47,772 nt of DNA from Candidatus Parcubacteria bacterium (lineage in GTDB: Bacteria; Patescibacteriota; Minisyncoccia; UBA6257; 2-01-FULL-56-20), in the NCBI GenBank assembly GCA_027450205.1, contig DAIDJL010000006.1, forward strand, positions 1 to 47,772. Direction: 5' to 3'. A program made the position numbers and the translations under genes. This document shows, one piece after another, positions 31,030 through 40,560 of the stretch. Numbering within the stretch: the stretch's first letter is position 1; each line of letters begins with the position of its first letter. The notes beneath the pieces were generated by a model, which worked only from the letters and a program-made list of their open reading frames with translations, was not told the origin of the DNA and did not search any database.

Positions 31030-31060
31030 CGGGCGCCATTATTCTTTGGCGCCCGTTTTC
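31030..31060. terminator. Convergent terminator hairpin
   Basis: GGGCGCCA..TGGCGCCC followed by GTTTTCTTTG. Confidence 0.75.
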
Positions 31061-31965
31061 TTTGTTAAAAAATTTTCCGCGAGCAGAAATGCCTCATGTT
31101 CGCCACTCACCCAATGCACGTCGGCGGTATTTTTAAACCACGTCATTTGGCGTTTTGCGTATCGCCACGTATTTGTTTTTATCGCCGCCGCGGCAGCCTC
31201 AGGCGACGTTTCGTGATGCAAAGAGCTGATCATCTCCCGATAGCCGATCGCGTCAAATGCGACAGGCGTCGGGCCGTATTGTTTTATGAGCGCGGCCGTC
31301 TCGCCGACAAATCCTCCGCGCATCATCGCATCCACGCGCCGGGCGATCCGTTCGCGCAATACATCCGCCGCGGGATTGAGGCCGATCACGAGCGCGTCAA
31401 AAAGCGGTTCGTTCCTCATGCGTTGTGCGGTGAAGGGTTCTCCGGTCGTGATCGCGACCTCGAGCGCCCGCACCACGCGCCGTGGATTTTTGGGGTCCAC
31501 GACGTATTCTGCCTCGGGATCGAGCGCGACCAATCTTTTGAACGCCTCGCCGAGCCCGTTGCGCGCGATATCGGCTTCAATTTTTGCGCGAAGTTCCGGG
31601 TTCGCTGCCGCGTTCGGAATTTCCAAATTTTCAAGTACGGCCCGTACGTATAACCCGGTGCCGCCGACGAGCAGGGGAACCTTGCCGCGTACAGCGATGC
31701 CGTTTATCGCCGCAATGGCATCGCGCTGATATTCCGACACGGTATAGCTTTCGTTGGGGGCCTTGATGTTGATAAGATAGTGAGGGACCGCGCGCTGTTC
31801 GTCCTCGGTCGGCTTTGCGGTGCCGATGTCCATACCGCGATACACCTGCCGGGAGTCGGCAGAGACGATCTCGCCATTGAATTTTTTGGCGAGCGCGATC
31901 CCGAGGGCGGTCTTTCCGCTTGCGGTGGGGCCGACAACGGCGATGATCTTGGACTTCTTGACCAT
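31039..31965 (-). CDS. miaA: tRNA dimethylallyltransferase
   Basis: VVGPTASGKTALGIALA, ADSRQVYRGMDIGTAKPT, GGTGLYVRAV, WFKN. Confidence 0.95.
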   Translation of the reverse strand: MVKKSKIIAVVGPTASGKTALGIALAKKFNGEIVSADSRQVYRGMDIGTAKPTEDEQRAVPHYLINIKAPNESYTVSEYQRDAIAAINGIAVRGKVPLLVGGTGLYVRAVLENLEIPNAAANPELRAKIEADIARNGLGEAFKRLVALDPEAEYVVDPKNPRRVVRALEVAITTGEPFTAQRMRNEPLFDALVIGLNPAADVLRERIARRVDAMMRGGFVGETAALIKQYGPTPVAFDAIGYREMISSLHHETSPEAAAAAIKTNTWRYAKRQMTWFKNTADVHWVSGEHEAFLLAENFLTKKTGAKE

Positions 31966-32056
31966 TTTAAAAAGATTATGTATAATTTGACATTATAAGG
32001 GAAGGTGGTACAATGAAGGCAGGTGGGTATATGGCGCCGGAAGGAGGAAGGGGAAT

Positions 32057-32179
32057 ATGCACATTGTTGTGGGCGTGGTCGTCGGCATCGCGACGGTGAT
32101 GGGGTTCATCGTTCTCCCCATCCTTATGGCAAAGGGCTTTCATCGTCTGGACGATCCGCCTTTGCCGAAGCTGAGGTAA
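32057..32179 (+). CDS. Short single-TM protein (40 aa)
   Basis: AAGGAGGAAGGGGAATATG start; MHIVVGVVVGIATVMGFIVLPILMAKGFHRLDDPPLPKLR. Confidence 0.55.
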   Translation: MHIVVGVVVGIATVMGFIVLPILMAKGFHRLDDPPLPKLR

Positions 32180-32194
32180 GACAGAGCGATCTAC

Positions 32195-32228
32195 GGGGTC
32201 TTGGCGCATGCCGGCGAGACCCCTTTTG
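32195..32228 (+). terminator. Terminator
   Basis: GGGGTCT..AGACCCC followed by TTTTGTTTT. Confidence 0.75.
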
Positions 32229-32246
32229 TTTTATGAAAGTATTCCT

Positions 32247-34028
32247 TTAGAGCGCCTTCTCCTTTATTTCCTTTCCAATTTTCTCCAAGAAAATATCGGC
32301 CGGCGTCTCCCTTTCTTGACCCGTGCGGTCGCGCACGTTCACGGTCTTGTTCGTCTCTTCTTTTTCTCCGACGACGATCAGGTAGGGGATCTTCATCATC
32401 TCCGCGGCGCGGATGCGCTTGCCGAGCGATTCGTCGGCCTCGGAAAACTCCACGCGGACGCCGGCATTCTCGAGCGTGGCGCATACGCTGCGGCCATACT
32501 CGGAGAATTTTTCACTGACCGGAATGACCGTCGCCTGCACCGGCGCAAGCCAGACGGGGAACGCGCCTGCGAAATGCTCGATGATGACGGACAAGAACCG
32601 CTCGATCGATCCCATGATCGCCGCGTGGATCATCACGATGCGCTCACGCTCGCCATTCTCATTGATGCAGAACAGGTCGAAGCGTTCCGGCTGGTTCATG
32701 TCGAGCTGGATCGTTGCCACTTGGACGGAGCGGCCGATGGCATCTTTGCCCATGAAATCGATCTTCGGGCCGTAGAGCGCAGCTTCGCCTGGAGCTTCAA
32801 CAGCTTTCGCGCCATGATCTTTCACGAGTTGGCGCAGATGATCTTCCGCGCTACGCCAGAGTTCCGGCGTACCAAGATATTTTTCGGGATGCTCCGGATC
32901 GTGCAATGAAAGGCGAATGGAGAGCTCGAAGCCGAACGCGCCATAGAATTCAGTGACGATATCCCAGATCTTGAATATTTCTTCCTTGATCTGCGATGTG
33001 CGGCAGAACACGTGTGCATCGTCCTGGGTGATGGAAAGCACCCGTGAAAGCCCGGCAAGTTCGCCCGACTGTTCGTCGCGATAGACCTTCGTAGTGTTTG
33101 CGTAGCGTTGGGGGAGTTCGCGATAACTCCATTGCTTGCGGGCGTAGATCTGAGTGTGGTGAGGACAGTTCATCGGCTTCATTGCATAGAGGTGTCCTTC
33201 GCGCGTCTCTATTTTAAAGAGCTCGTCCTTGAATTTGTCCCAGTGGCCGCTTTTCTCATAAAGATCTTTCTTTGTGATATGCGGAATATCCACCTGGAGA
33301 TATCCGTGCTTCTTGCGGAGAGACCAGACAAAGTCATCAAGCAGATTTCTTACGGTCGTTCCTTTTGGTGTCCAGAGCGGAAGGCCAGGACCGACGAGCT
33401 CGGAAAATGTGAAGAGATCAAGCTTGGGGCCGAGTGTTTTATGGTCCCGCTTTTTCGCCTCTTCAAGGAGGGTTTTATATTCCTTTAACTTTTCCTTGCT
33501 CTCGAACGCGAGTCCATAAATGCGTTGGAGCTGCTGGTTCTTCTCGTCGCCGCGCCAGTAAGCACCCGCGATTTTGTCTAACGCGAAGCCATCGACGGGG
33601 ATCTCGGAAGTATTCTCCACGTGGCCGCCGCGGCAGAGGTCCATAAAGGCATCGCCGGTCTCGTAGACCGTCAGCTTTTCCTGCTTTTTACCAGGAGCGC
33701 CATCGCCCGTAAAATCATTTATTAAATCCAGCTTAAAAGGCTGTTCGGCAAAAATTTTGCGGGCCTCCGCGGGCGCGACCTCGCGGCCGGTGAACGGCAG
33801 TTTTTTATTGACGAGCGAGCGCATCGTCTTCTCGAACGTTTTCAGATCATCCGGGCCGATGGCGCGGGGGAGTAGGAAATCATAGTAGAACCCGTTCTCT
33901 ACCGTGGGGCCGACGCCGAGCTTGGCGTCCGGGAACTCCTTCAATACCGCGGCCGCAAGCAGGTGCGCGAGCGAGTGGCGGATATGATCGAGCCTTTCTG
34001 CAGAACCGTCCGATGAGGTGTTTGCCAT
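32247..34028 (-). CDS. thrS: Threonyl-tRNA synthetase (no N-terminal TGS domain visible)
   Basis: RHSLAHLLAAAV, CRGGHVENT, MKPMNCPHHTQIY, RDEQSGELAGLSRVLSITQDDAHVFCR, HAAIMGSIERFL. Confidence 0.96.
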   Translation of the reverse strand: MANTSSDGSAERLDHIRHSLAHLLAAAVLKEFPDAKLGVGPTVENGFYYDFLLPRAIGPDDLKTFEKTMRSLVNKKLPFTGREVAPAEARKIFAEQPFKLDLINDFTGDGAPGKKQEKLTVYETGDAFMDLCRGGHVENTSEIPVDGFALDKIAGAYWRGDEKNQQLQRIYGLAFESKEKLKEYKTLLEEAKKRDHKTLGPKLDLFTFSELVGPGLPLWTPKGTTVRNLLDDFVWSLRKKHGYLQVDIPHITKKDLYEKSGHWDKFKDELFKIETREGHLYAMKPMNCPHHTQIYARKQWSYRELPQRYANTTKVYRDEQSGELAGLSRVLSITQDDAHVFCRTSQIKEEIFKIWDIVTEFYGAFGFELSIRLSLHDPEHPEKYLGTPELWRSAEDHLRQLVKDHGAKAVEAPGEAALYGPKIDFMGKDAIGRSVQVATIQLDMNQPERFDLFCINENGERERIVMIHAAIMGSIERFLSVIIEHFAGAFPVWLAPVQATVIPVSEKFSEYGRSVCATLENAGVRVEFSEADESLGKRIRAAEMMKIPYLIVVGEKEETNKTVNVRDRTGQERETPADIFLEKIGKEIKEKAL

Positions 34029-34089
34029 AATATAGTCATTCTATGCCAAATATATTGATTTTTAAAGTGGTTGGCCTATGATACCTTAT

Positions 34090-35400
34090 ATGCTCGATAT
34101 CAAGTTCATCCGTGAGAACGCGGCAGCAATAAAAGACGCGGCCACAAAAAAGAATCTTGACCCGAAGGTCATTGACGAACTTTTAGCGGTGGACGCCGAG
34201 CGCCGTGAATTGATGACGTCATCCGAAGCAATCCGCGCGGAGCAAAAAAAGGCGAAGGATCGCGAAGCGGGTGCGAAGCTGAAGGAACAGTTCAAGGAGC
34301 AGGAAGAAAAATTAAAGCCGCTCGAAAAACGGTTCAACGAGCTCATGGTGCGCGTGCCAAATGTCATTTCGCCGGACGTGCCGATAGGAAAGGACGAGAC
34401 CGAGAACAAAGAGGTGTTCCGGTGGATCCCGAATGGCGACGGTACGGGAAGCAATTCCGGCGAGCCGCGCAAATTCGATTTTCCGCCAAAGGATCACCTG
34501 GAGCTTGGCACCGCGCTCGACATTTTAGATTTTGAAAAAGGCACGAAGGTTGGCGGATTCCGCGGCTATTATGTAAAGAACGACGGCGTCCTGCTCGTGA
34601 TGGGGATCATGATGTATGCCATCAATAAAATGGTGGAGAAGGGGTTCAAGCCGATGATCCCCCCGACGCTCGTGAAGGAGTTCGCGCTGTTCGGCACGGG
34701 ATATTTCAAGGGAACGAATTATGATCCCGAAGTGGACGAGATCTACCAGATCGCGACGAGCGACAAGGAGGCGACCGGTGAGAAAAGCGCCGAAAAAAAA
34801 TTCCTCGTGGGAACATCCGAACCTTCGCTTCTCGCATATTATTCGGACGAGATGCTAAAGAGCGACCAGCTTCCGATTCGCAACGCCGGTTATAGCCAGT
34901 GCTATCGGAGCGAGATCGGCAGTTACGGCAAGGACGTAAAGGGCATGTACCGCGTGCACGAGTTCATGAAGGTGGAGCAGGTGGTGCTTGCGGAAGCGGA
35001 CATCGAAGCGGCGAATAAATTGCAGGACGAGATGGTGGCGATCTCCGGTGAGATGCATGAGGAGCTTGGCCTGCCATACCGGCGTTTGCTCATCTGCACC
35101 GGCGATCTTGGCGCGGGCAAGTACAAGCAGTACGACACGGAGGCGTGGCTTCCGGGCATGAATCGCTGGGCCGAAACCGGCTCTGCGAGCAATTTTCTCG
35201 ACTGGCAGTCGCGCCGGTTGAACGTAAAATACACCGACGCGAAGACGGGCGAAAAGAAATATGTCTATATGTTGAACAACACCGCGTTGCCGAGCCCGCG
35301 CGTCTTCATTGCGATTCTGGAGAATTATCAAACAAAGGACGGCAAGATCGCAGTGCCGGAAGTGCTACAGAAATACGTAGGGAAAGCGGTCATCGGATAA
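34090..35400 (+). CDS. serS: Seryl-tRNA synthetase
   Basis: MLDIKFIRENAAAIK..VGTSEPSLLAYYSDE..CYRSEIGSYGKDVKGMYRVHEFMKVEQ..; start at 34090 preferred (TATGAT 7 nt upstream). Confidence 0.95.
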   Translation: MLDIKFIRENAAAIKDAATKKNLDPKVIDELLAVDAERRELMTSSEAIRAEQKKAKDREAGAKLKEQFKEQEEKLKPLEKRFNELMVRVPNVISPDVPIGKDETENKEVFRWIPNGDGTGSNSGEPRKFDFPPKDHLELGTALDILDFEKGTKVGGFRGYYVKNDGVLLVMGIMMYAINKMVEKGFKPMIPPTLVKEFALFGTGYFKGTNYDPEVDEIYQIATSDKEATGEKSAEKKFLVGTSEPSLLAYYSDEMLKSDQLPIRNAGYSQCYRSEIGSYGKDVKGMYRVHEFMKVEQVVLAEADIEAANKLQDEMVAISGEMHEELGLPYRRLLICTGDLGAGKYKQYDTEAWLPGMNRWAETGSASNFLDWQSRRLNVKYTDAKTGEKKYVYMLNNTALPSPRVFIAILENYQTKDGKIAVPEVLQKYVGKAVIG

Positions 35401-35410
35401 AATCCGCCAG

Positions 35411-35471
35411 AACGAAAGACAGCTTCTCGTCGAACGGTCCATCCTGGGGAGGCGAGAAGCTGTCTTTCGTT
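35411..35471. other. 19-bp perfect inverted repeat between serS and the FtsQ-like gene
   Basis: AACGAAAGACAGCTTCTCG (35411-35429)/CGAGAAGCTGTCTTTCGTT (35453-35471). Confidence 0.9.
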
Positions 35472-35484
35472 ATATTATTGAACT

Positions 35485-36360
35485 ATGCAGATCGCGCCAT
35501 ATGTTTCGGACCGGAAGAAGAAACGCAAACGCATCCGGGCATATTTTTTTATCGCTCTCGGACTGGTCATTCTCTACGGGATATTTTTTATTGTACAATG
35601 GGCGATCTTCCATTCGCCGATCTTCCGCGTGGACAACGTGGTGGTGCAGGGGAATAGTGCGGTCGCGAGCGCGGATGTGATCGCACTCGCGGAGTCCAGC
35701 GCGCTTTCCGACCATAATATTTTCCGCGCCGCGCTCACTTTCAAGAACATGCTGCTCTGGCCTGACCACATTCCGTCAAGCGAGCTTCAGCTGGTCCCGC
35801 AGCTCGCGAGCGCGAGCATTTCCAAGGATTTTTTCTCGCACACCGTCACGATCGCCGTTACCGAGCGCTCGCCGTTCGGCATTTGGTGTTTTTCCGCTCC
35901 GCCATCGGGAGCCGGCATGCCGGTAGCGACGCCGGCGCAAACGTCAACGGCGATTTCGGCGACGTCGGGAACCGCGCCGTGTTATTGGTTTGACGACACC
36001 GGCACGATCTTTGAAAAGGCGGGCGAGACGCAGGGGAGTCTTGTCTATGTGGTCTATGACCGGGCGCAAGCTCCGCGCGGGCTCAATCAACAAGTGCTAT
36101 CAAGCGAATTCCTTCCGAACTTCATTTCCATCATGAATGTTTTGCGCACGAGCGGTCTTGGGGTGCGGGAGATCGAATTGAACGACCTTGCGCTTCAGGA
36201 GGTCGACGTTCCGACGACGAACGGGCCGACGATATATTTCAGCCTGCAATTTCCGGCCGACGAATATTTACCGGTCATCCAAAAGCTCATGCTGCAACCA
36301 GCGTTCGGCAAATTGCAATACATCGACTGCCGGACGCAGAACAGGCTGTTCTATAAGTGA
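35485..36360 (+). CDS. FtsQ/DivIB-like cell division protein (POTRA-type)
   Basis: N-terminal TM then FRVDNVVVQGNSAVASADVIALAESS.., TVTIAVTERSPFGIWC. Confidence 0.7.
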   Translation: MQIAPYVSDRKKKRKRIRAYFFIALGLVILYGIFFIVQWAIFHSPIFRVDNVVVQGNSAVASADVIALAESSALSDHNIFRAALTFKNMLLWPDHIPSSELQLVPQLASASISKDFFSHTVTIAVTERSPFGIWCFSAPPSGAGMPVATPAQTSTAISATSGTAPCYWFDDTGTIFEKAGETQGSLVYVVYDRAQAPRGLNQQVLSSEFLPNFISIMNVLRTSGLGVREIELNDLALQEVDVPTTNGPTIYFSLQFPADEYLPVIQKLMLQPAFGKLQYIDCRTQNRLFYK

Positions 36361-38330
36361 TAGATGAAGATGGATGTTCCCGCACGCGCGTCCGGCGCGG
36401 GGACGTTGCCCATGGTGCCGCCCAGAAGCGTACCGGGTGCTGCCGACGGCGGACGGAGCGCGGTCAGCCATGAATAGGTATCAGACGCATTGCGCCACTG
36501 CCCTTGTCCGGGCCCGAGCGGCTGGATGGCTTCTTCGAGCGTGTTCACCGAAACGGCGAGCCAGTGTATGCCTTGGTCGGCGGGATTGCCCATGGATGAC
36601 GACCAGTTCACTTCCTTGCTGCCGAGATAGTAGTGCGGGTCGCCGCCGCCGAAATAATCCACTGCGATCTTATTCACTTGCGGATGGGCGTTCACCCACG
36701 ATTGCAGCCGCAGAAGATCTTGCCCCCAGTCATAATTCGAGTCGGTCACGAAATGGTATCCGCCCTGCGTGCCGCCGCCGATCTCATTGAAATATGAGAG
36801 AAAGTGCGGCGCGGTAAAAAGCGTTTCAAGCGTGAGCCACGCGAGGAGCAGGACGAGGAAGACGTATTTTGTGAGCGAAGAAAGGAATGAGCGGGCGAGC
36901 GTTCCGAAGTTTTCCGCCGCGAGCGCCGCGCCGAAATCGATCTGCATGATCCATTTCTTCCACACGACCGCGGCGAGGATAAAAATGAGCGGAATCGTGG
37001 GCATGAGATGTCGGATGCCGATATTGAGCGGGCTGTGCATGCTGTATCCCCAGTAGAGGACGACGAACGCCGCAAGCGAAAACTCGGTGAAGTGGAGCGT
37101 GAGATAGGTGATGATGCGGTCTTTAATGCCGATGCCGCCCGGCGGCAGCGATCGTTTGATGGTCCACCAAGCCGCAAGGCCGAGTCCGAAGAGGACGATG
37201 ATAAGCGTCGGAATGGGTTCTTTCAAAAGGAAGAGTGTCGGGAAATAGATCCATCCGCCGCTTTGCACTACATGGCCGAGGAAATAGATGGTGTTCCCGC
37301 CATCCGACCGCTGGAGCACCATGAGTACGCCCAGCATATATTGCGCGACAGGGCGGAACACGCGATTGCCTGCCATCCAAATGTCCGCGTCGGCGAGGCA
37401 CCGCATGCCGTGGCACATCTGGCCTGCCGGCGTGGGTCCGGTGGCAAATGAGGTAAGGAGCGTGGCCGTGTCGGCGGCCTGCCGGGTCATCGGTTCGCCG
37501 CTCGTAAAGAGGAAGTAGACCGGATAGACGATGAACACGTAACCGATGGCGAAGATCAAAATGCATCGCCATGCGTAGTGGCACAGTTTCAGGAAAAATG
37601 TTTTCGCCCGCCGCGAGGCATCGGTCACGCGCCATTGCGCAGCGAGGTCGCGCAGCCACAGTACGATGAAAAGAAAAATGAAAAGCGGCGCGAGGAGCGG
37701 CGTCGAGAACTTTGTGATCTGCGCCACGCCGAACGCGAGCCCCGCATACCACAGATGCTTCGTGGACGGCTCATCGATATATTTCACAAAAAAGAACAAA
37801 GAGAGGACGACGCCGAACGCCGCGCCGACATCCGTCGTCACATAGTGCCCGTGCGCAAGCACGCTCGGGTCGAGCGCAAAGAGGAATGTTGGCAGGAGCG
37901 CCCAGAGTTTTCCCAAAAGCCGCCGCGCCAGGAAATAGACGAGAATGATCGTGAGGATGGTGACAAGGATCGGCATCACGCGCGCGGTGTCTATGATCGC
38001 CCCCGCGTCGTTACCGGAATTATAGAGGAACGCGGCGCCCATATCCCATTGGCCGTTTACCTCGGATGTCCATGCGACATTGTTCGTAGGGAATGTGGGT
38101 TGTACGAACATCAGCACGGGCAGCATTGCGAGCGCTTTGATGAGCGGCGGGTGCTCGGGGTTCAGCCGGTAATCGAGGTTATGCACGTAGCCGTAGCCGG
38201 CGGGGATATGTGCCAGCTCGTCCATGATCGCGGAGTCGGTGCGCGACGCCCAGAACATCAGGCCGAACGATGTGACGCAGATCAGCACAAGGGCGGTAAC
38301 CGCCCACCACGTGGCGAGTTTTTTCATCAT
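36351..38330 (-). CDS. Glycosyltransferase family 39/PMT-like integral membrane protein
   Basis: MDELAHIPAGYGYVHNLDYRLNPEHPPLIKALAMLP, multi-TM, SNYDWGQDLLRLQSWV. Confidence 0.8.
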   Translation of the reverse strand: MMKKLATWWAVTALVLICVTSFGLMFWASRTDSAIMDELAHIPAGYGYVHNLDYRLNPEHPPLIKALAMLPVLMFVQPTFPTNNVAWTSEVNGQWDMGAAFLYNSGNDAGAIIDTARVMPILVTILTIILVYFLARRLLGKLWALLPTFLFALDPSVLAHGHYVTTDVGAAFGVVLSLFFFVKYIDEPSTKHLWYAGLAFGVAQITKFSTPLLAPLFIFLFIVLWLRDLAAQWRVTDASRRAKTFFLKLCHYAWRCILIFAIGYVFIVYPVYFLFTSGEPMTRQAADTATLLTSFATGPTPAGQMCHGMRCLADADIWMAGNRVFRPVAQYMLGVLMVLQRSDGGNTIYFLGHVVQSGGWIYFPTLFLLKEPIPTLIIVLFGLGLAAWWTIKRSLPPGGIGIKDRIITYLTLHFTEFSLAAFVVLYWGYSMHSPLNIGIRHLMPTIPLIFILAAVVWKKWIMQIDFGAALAAENFGTLARSFLSSLTKYVFLVLLLAWLTLETLFTAPHFLSYFNEIGGGTQGGYHFVTDSNYDWGQDLLRLQSWVNAHPQVNKIAVDYFGGGDPHYYLGSKEVNWSSSMGNPADQGIHWLAVSVNTLEEAIQPLGPGQGQWRNASDTYSWLTALRPPSAAPGTLLGGTMGNVPAPDARAGTSIFIYHL

Positions 38331-38378
38331 ATGAGTTCATTATACAAAATCCACGAAAAGGCGTGGTAAAATATTTCC

Positions 38379-40487
38379 ATGGCCGATCCCGGGAAGAAAT
38401 TGCACTCCGATCATGCGGCGGACGATATCCGCGCGGACGAGCTTGTAAAGCTTACACAGCGCGAGGTCGGTAAGGACGGCGACCGGCTGCGCGACATTCC
38501 GGTGACGAACCGCAACTACTGGCGGTTCCGTGGCGAAGACAGGCGGCCGTTGCCGCGCGGCATAAAGTGGGCGGCGGCCGGACTCGTCGTGATATTCATC
38601 GGCGGATTTGCGGTATCGTACTTTCTTATAAAACAGGAAGTGGCGGCGACGATCTCGTCGCGGCTGGGAACGTTGCAGGCGGGCGTGGCCGACCTTCAAA
38701 ATCTCGACCCGCGATCCGCGGCGACGAAGTTTTCCTCGCTCAATGCGCCGTCATCGGCGGAGGGGGTATGGAATTCGCTTGTTTCGTTGTTCGCAGGAAG
38801 CAGCGCCGCTGTCCGATCGGTTGCCGATCTGACGAATCAGCTGACAAACCTTTCACAAAATATGGCGAATATCGAGAATGACGCGTTCGGATTTTTCTCC
38901 GGGAACGGGAGCAGTACGTTGGCCGCCGATCTTGCGAGCACGCGCGACACGCTCGCCGCGCTTGATGCGGACACAAATCAGCTTTCCGGCGCGGCATCGT
39001 ATTTTGGCTCGGCATCGCCGATCAGCGGACAAAGCTATCTTGCGCTGAAGACGCAGGTGGAGGGCGCGGAAAGCTTTCTGAACGCGTTCGTGCCGTGGCT
39101 CTCGGATACGTCGACGACGCATCATATTTTGGTCCTGTTCCAAAATCCATCGGAGATGCGTCCGGGAGGTGGATTTTTGGGAAGTTATGCGGATGTTTCA
39201 ATAAGCGGCGGGACGATCAGCAATATTGCATTTCATGATATTGCGGACGTGGACGCCGCATTCAGGCAGAAGATCGTGCCGCCGGTGCCGCTCCAGCTGG
39301 AAGAGACCGCGTGGCGCCCCGCCGATGCGAATTGGTTCCTTGACTTCCCGACGTCCGCGTCGGAGACGATCCGGCTTTTTGAACGGTCGGGATTGTACGC
39401 CGGTAATGTCTCCGGCACCGCGTCCGGCACGGCGACATCATTTGACGGCGTTGTCGCGGTGACGCCGCAGGTGGTGAGCGACCTGCTGTCCGTGACCGGG
39501 CCGATCACTTTGCCCGGCGCGACGGCGCATTCCGCATCAACCACATTCACTGCGGACAATCTTGTCGTGCAGATCCAAAAGATCGTGCAGGCGGGGCAGG
39601 CAAGGTCCGGCGGCGGCAACGCGACGTATCCGAAGGCGGTACTGGCACAGCTGTATCCGGCACTTTTCCGGCAGCTCGCTTCTTCGACCGATGCGCAAAA
39701 GCAACAGATTCTCGGGTTGGCGCTCAATTGGATCTCCAATAGGGATGTAATGTTCTATTTTAACGACCCTGCGTTCGAGACGTTTGCCAACGCATATGGC
39801 GCGACCGGCGATGTCTACCAGTTCCCGCAGAATTTCAACGGCGATTATTTGGCGATCGCGAACGCGGACATCAACAGCGATAAGTCGGAGCTTTATATGG
39901 CGCAGGACGTCAATTATACTGCCTCGATCGGAAGCGACGGCACGCTGACGGACAGCCTCATCATCAAGCGTACGCATAACGGCAATCAAAGCCCGTATTG
40001 GTGGTATCGGACGACAAACCAGGATTATATGCAGGTCTTTGTTCCGCCCGGGAGCACGCTCGACAATGAGAGCGGCGGGATCATAAAGAACGTTCCCGCG
40101 CCGATCAACTATGCGCGAAACGGGTATAGTACGGATCCATTCCTGCTCGCGATCGCCTCAACCACGCAGCAAAATTTCAGTTACCCAAAAATAACGACAC
40201 ACATGGAATCCGGCAAGCAGGTGTTCGCCGTATGGTCGCGCACGTATGCGGGCGCGGCATCCACGCTGTCACTCAACTATTCGCATGATCTTTTCATGAC
40301 GCCGGCGGCGGGAGTGGAATATCAGTTCGTGTTTGAACGCCCGTCCGGCGCGACAGGGGATTATCACATTGAAGTTGATGCGCCGCTCGGCTATGTGTTC
40401 GCGGAAAACAACCTGGCAAGCTTCACGTATGAATCAACCAGTACGCCGGGGCGGCTGATGTTTACGCTTACGCTGCAGAAGATCTAA
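38379..40487 (+). CDS. DUF4012 domain-containing membrane protein
   Basis: HILVLFQNPSEMRPGGGFLGSYADVSISGGTI..IADVDAAF. Confidence 0.9.
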   Translation: MADPGKKLHSDHAADDIRADELVKLTQREVGKDGDRLRDIPVTNRNYWRFRGEDRRPLPRGIKWAAAGLVVIFIGGFAVSYFLIKQEVAATISSRLGTLQAGVADLQNLDPRSAATKFSSLNAPSSAEGVWNSLVSLFAGSSAAVRSVADLTNQLTNLSQNMANIENDAFGFFSGNGSSTLAADLASTRDTLAALDADTNQLSGAASYFGSASPISGQSYLALKTQVEGAESFLNAFVPWLSDTSTTHHILVLFQNPSEMRPGGGFLGSYADVSISGGTISNIAFHDIADVDAAFRQKIVPPVPLQLEETAWRPADANWFLDFPTSASETIRLFERSGLYAGNVSGTASGTATSFDGVVAVTPQVVSDLLSVTGPITLPGATAHSASTTFTADNLVVQIQKIVQAGQARSGGGNATYPKAVLAQLYPALFRQLASSTDAQKQQILGLALNWISNRDVMFYFNDPAFETFANAYGATGDVYQFPQNFNGDYLAIANADINSDKSELYMAQDVNYTASIGSDGTLTDSLIIKRTHNGNQSPYWWYRTTNQDYMQVFVPPGSTLDNESGGIIKNVPAPINYARNGYSTDPFLLAIASTTQQNFSYPKITTHMESGKQVFAVWSRTYAGAASTLSLNYSHDLFMTPAAGVEYQFVFERPSGATGDYHIEVDAPLGYVFAENNLASFTYESTSTPGRLMFTLTLQKI

Positions 40488-40524
40488 GCCATAGTTGTTT
40501 TCAGCATGCAGCAGCGGACCATCC

Positions 40525-40553
40525 TTGTGGTTACGCGTGATTTTCTGTAAAAT
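40525..40553 (+). promoter_or_regulatory. lepA promoter giving a likely leaderless transcript
   Basis: TTGTGG-17 nt-TAAAAT, ATG 7 nt downstream; an 8-bp hairpin GTGATTTT-ctgt-AAAATCAC overlaps it. Confidence 0.6.
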
Positions 40554-40560
40554 CACCGCA

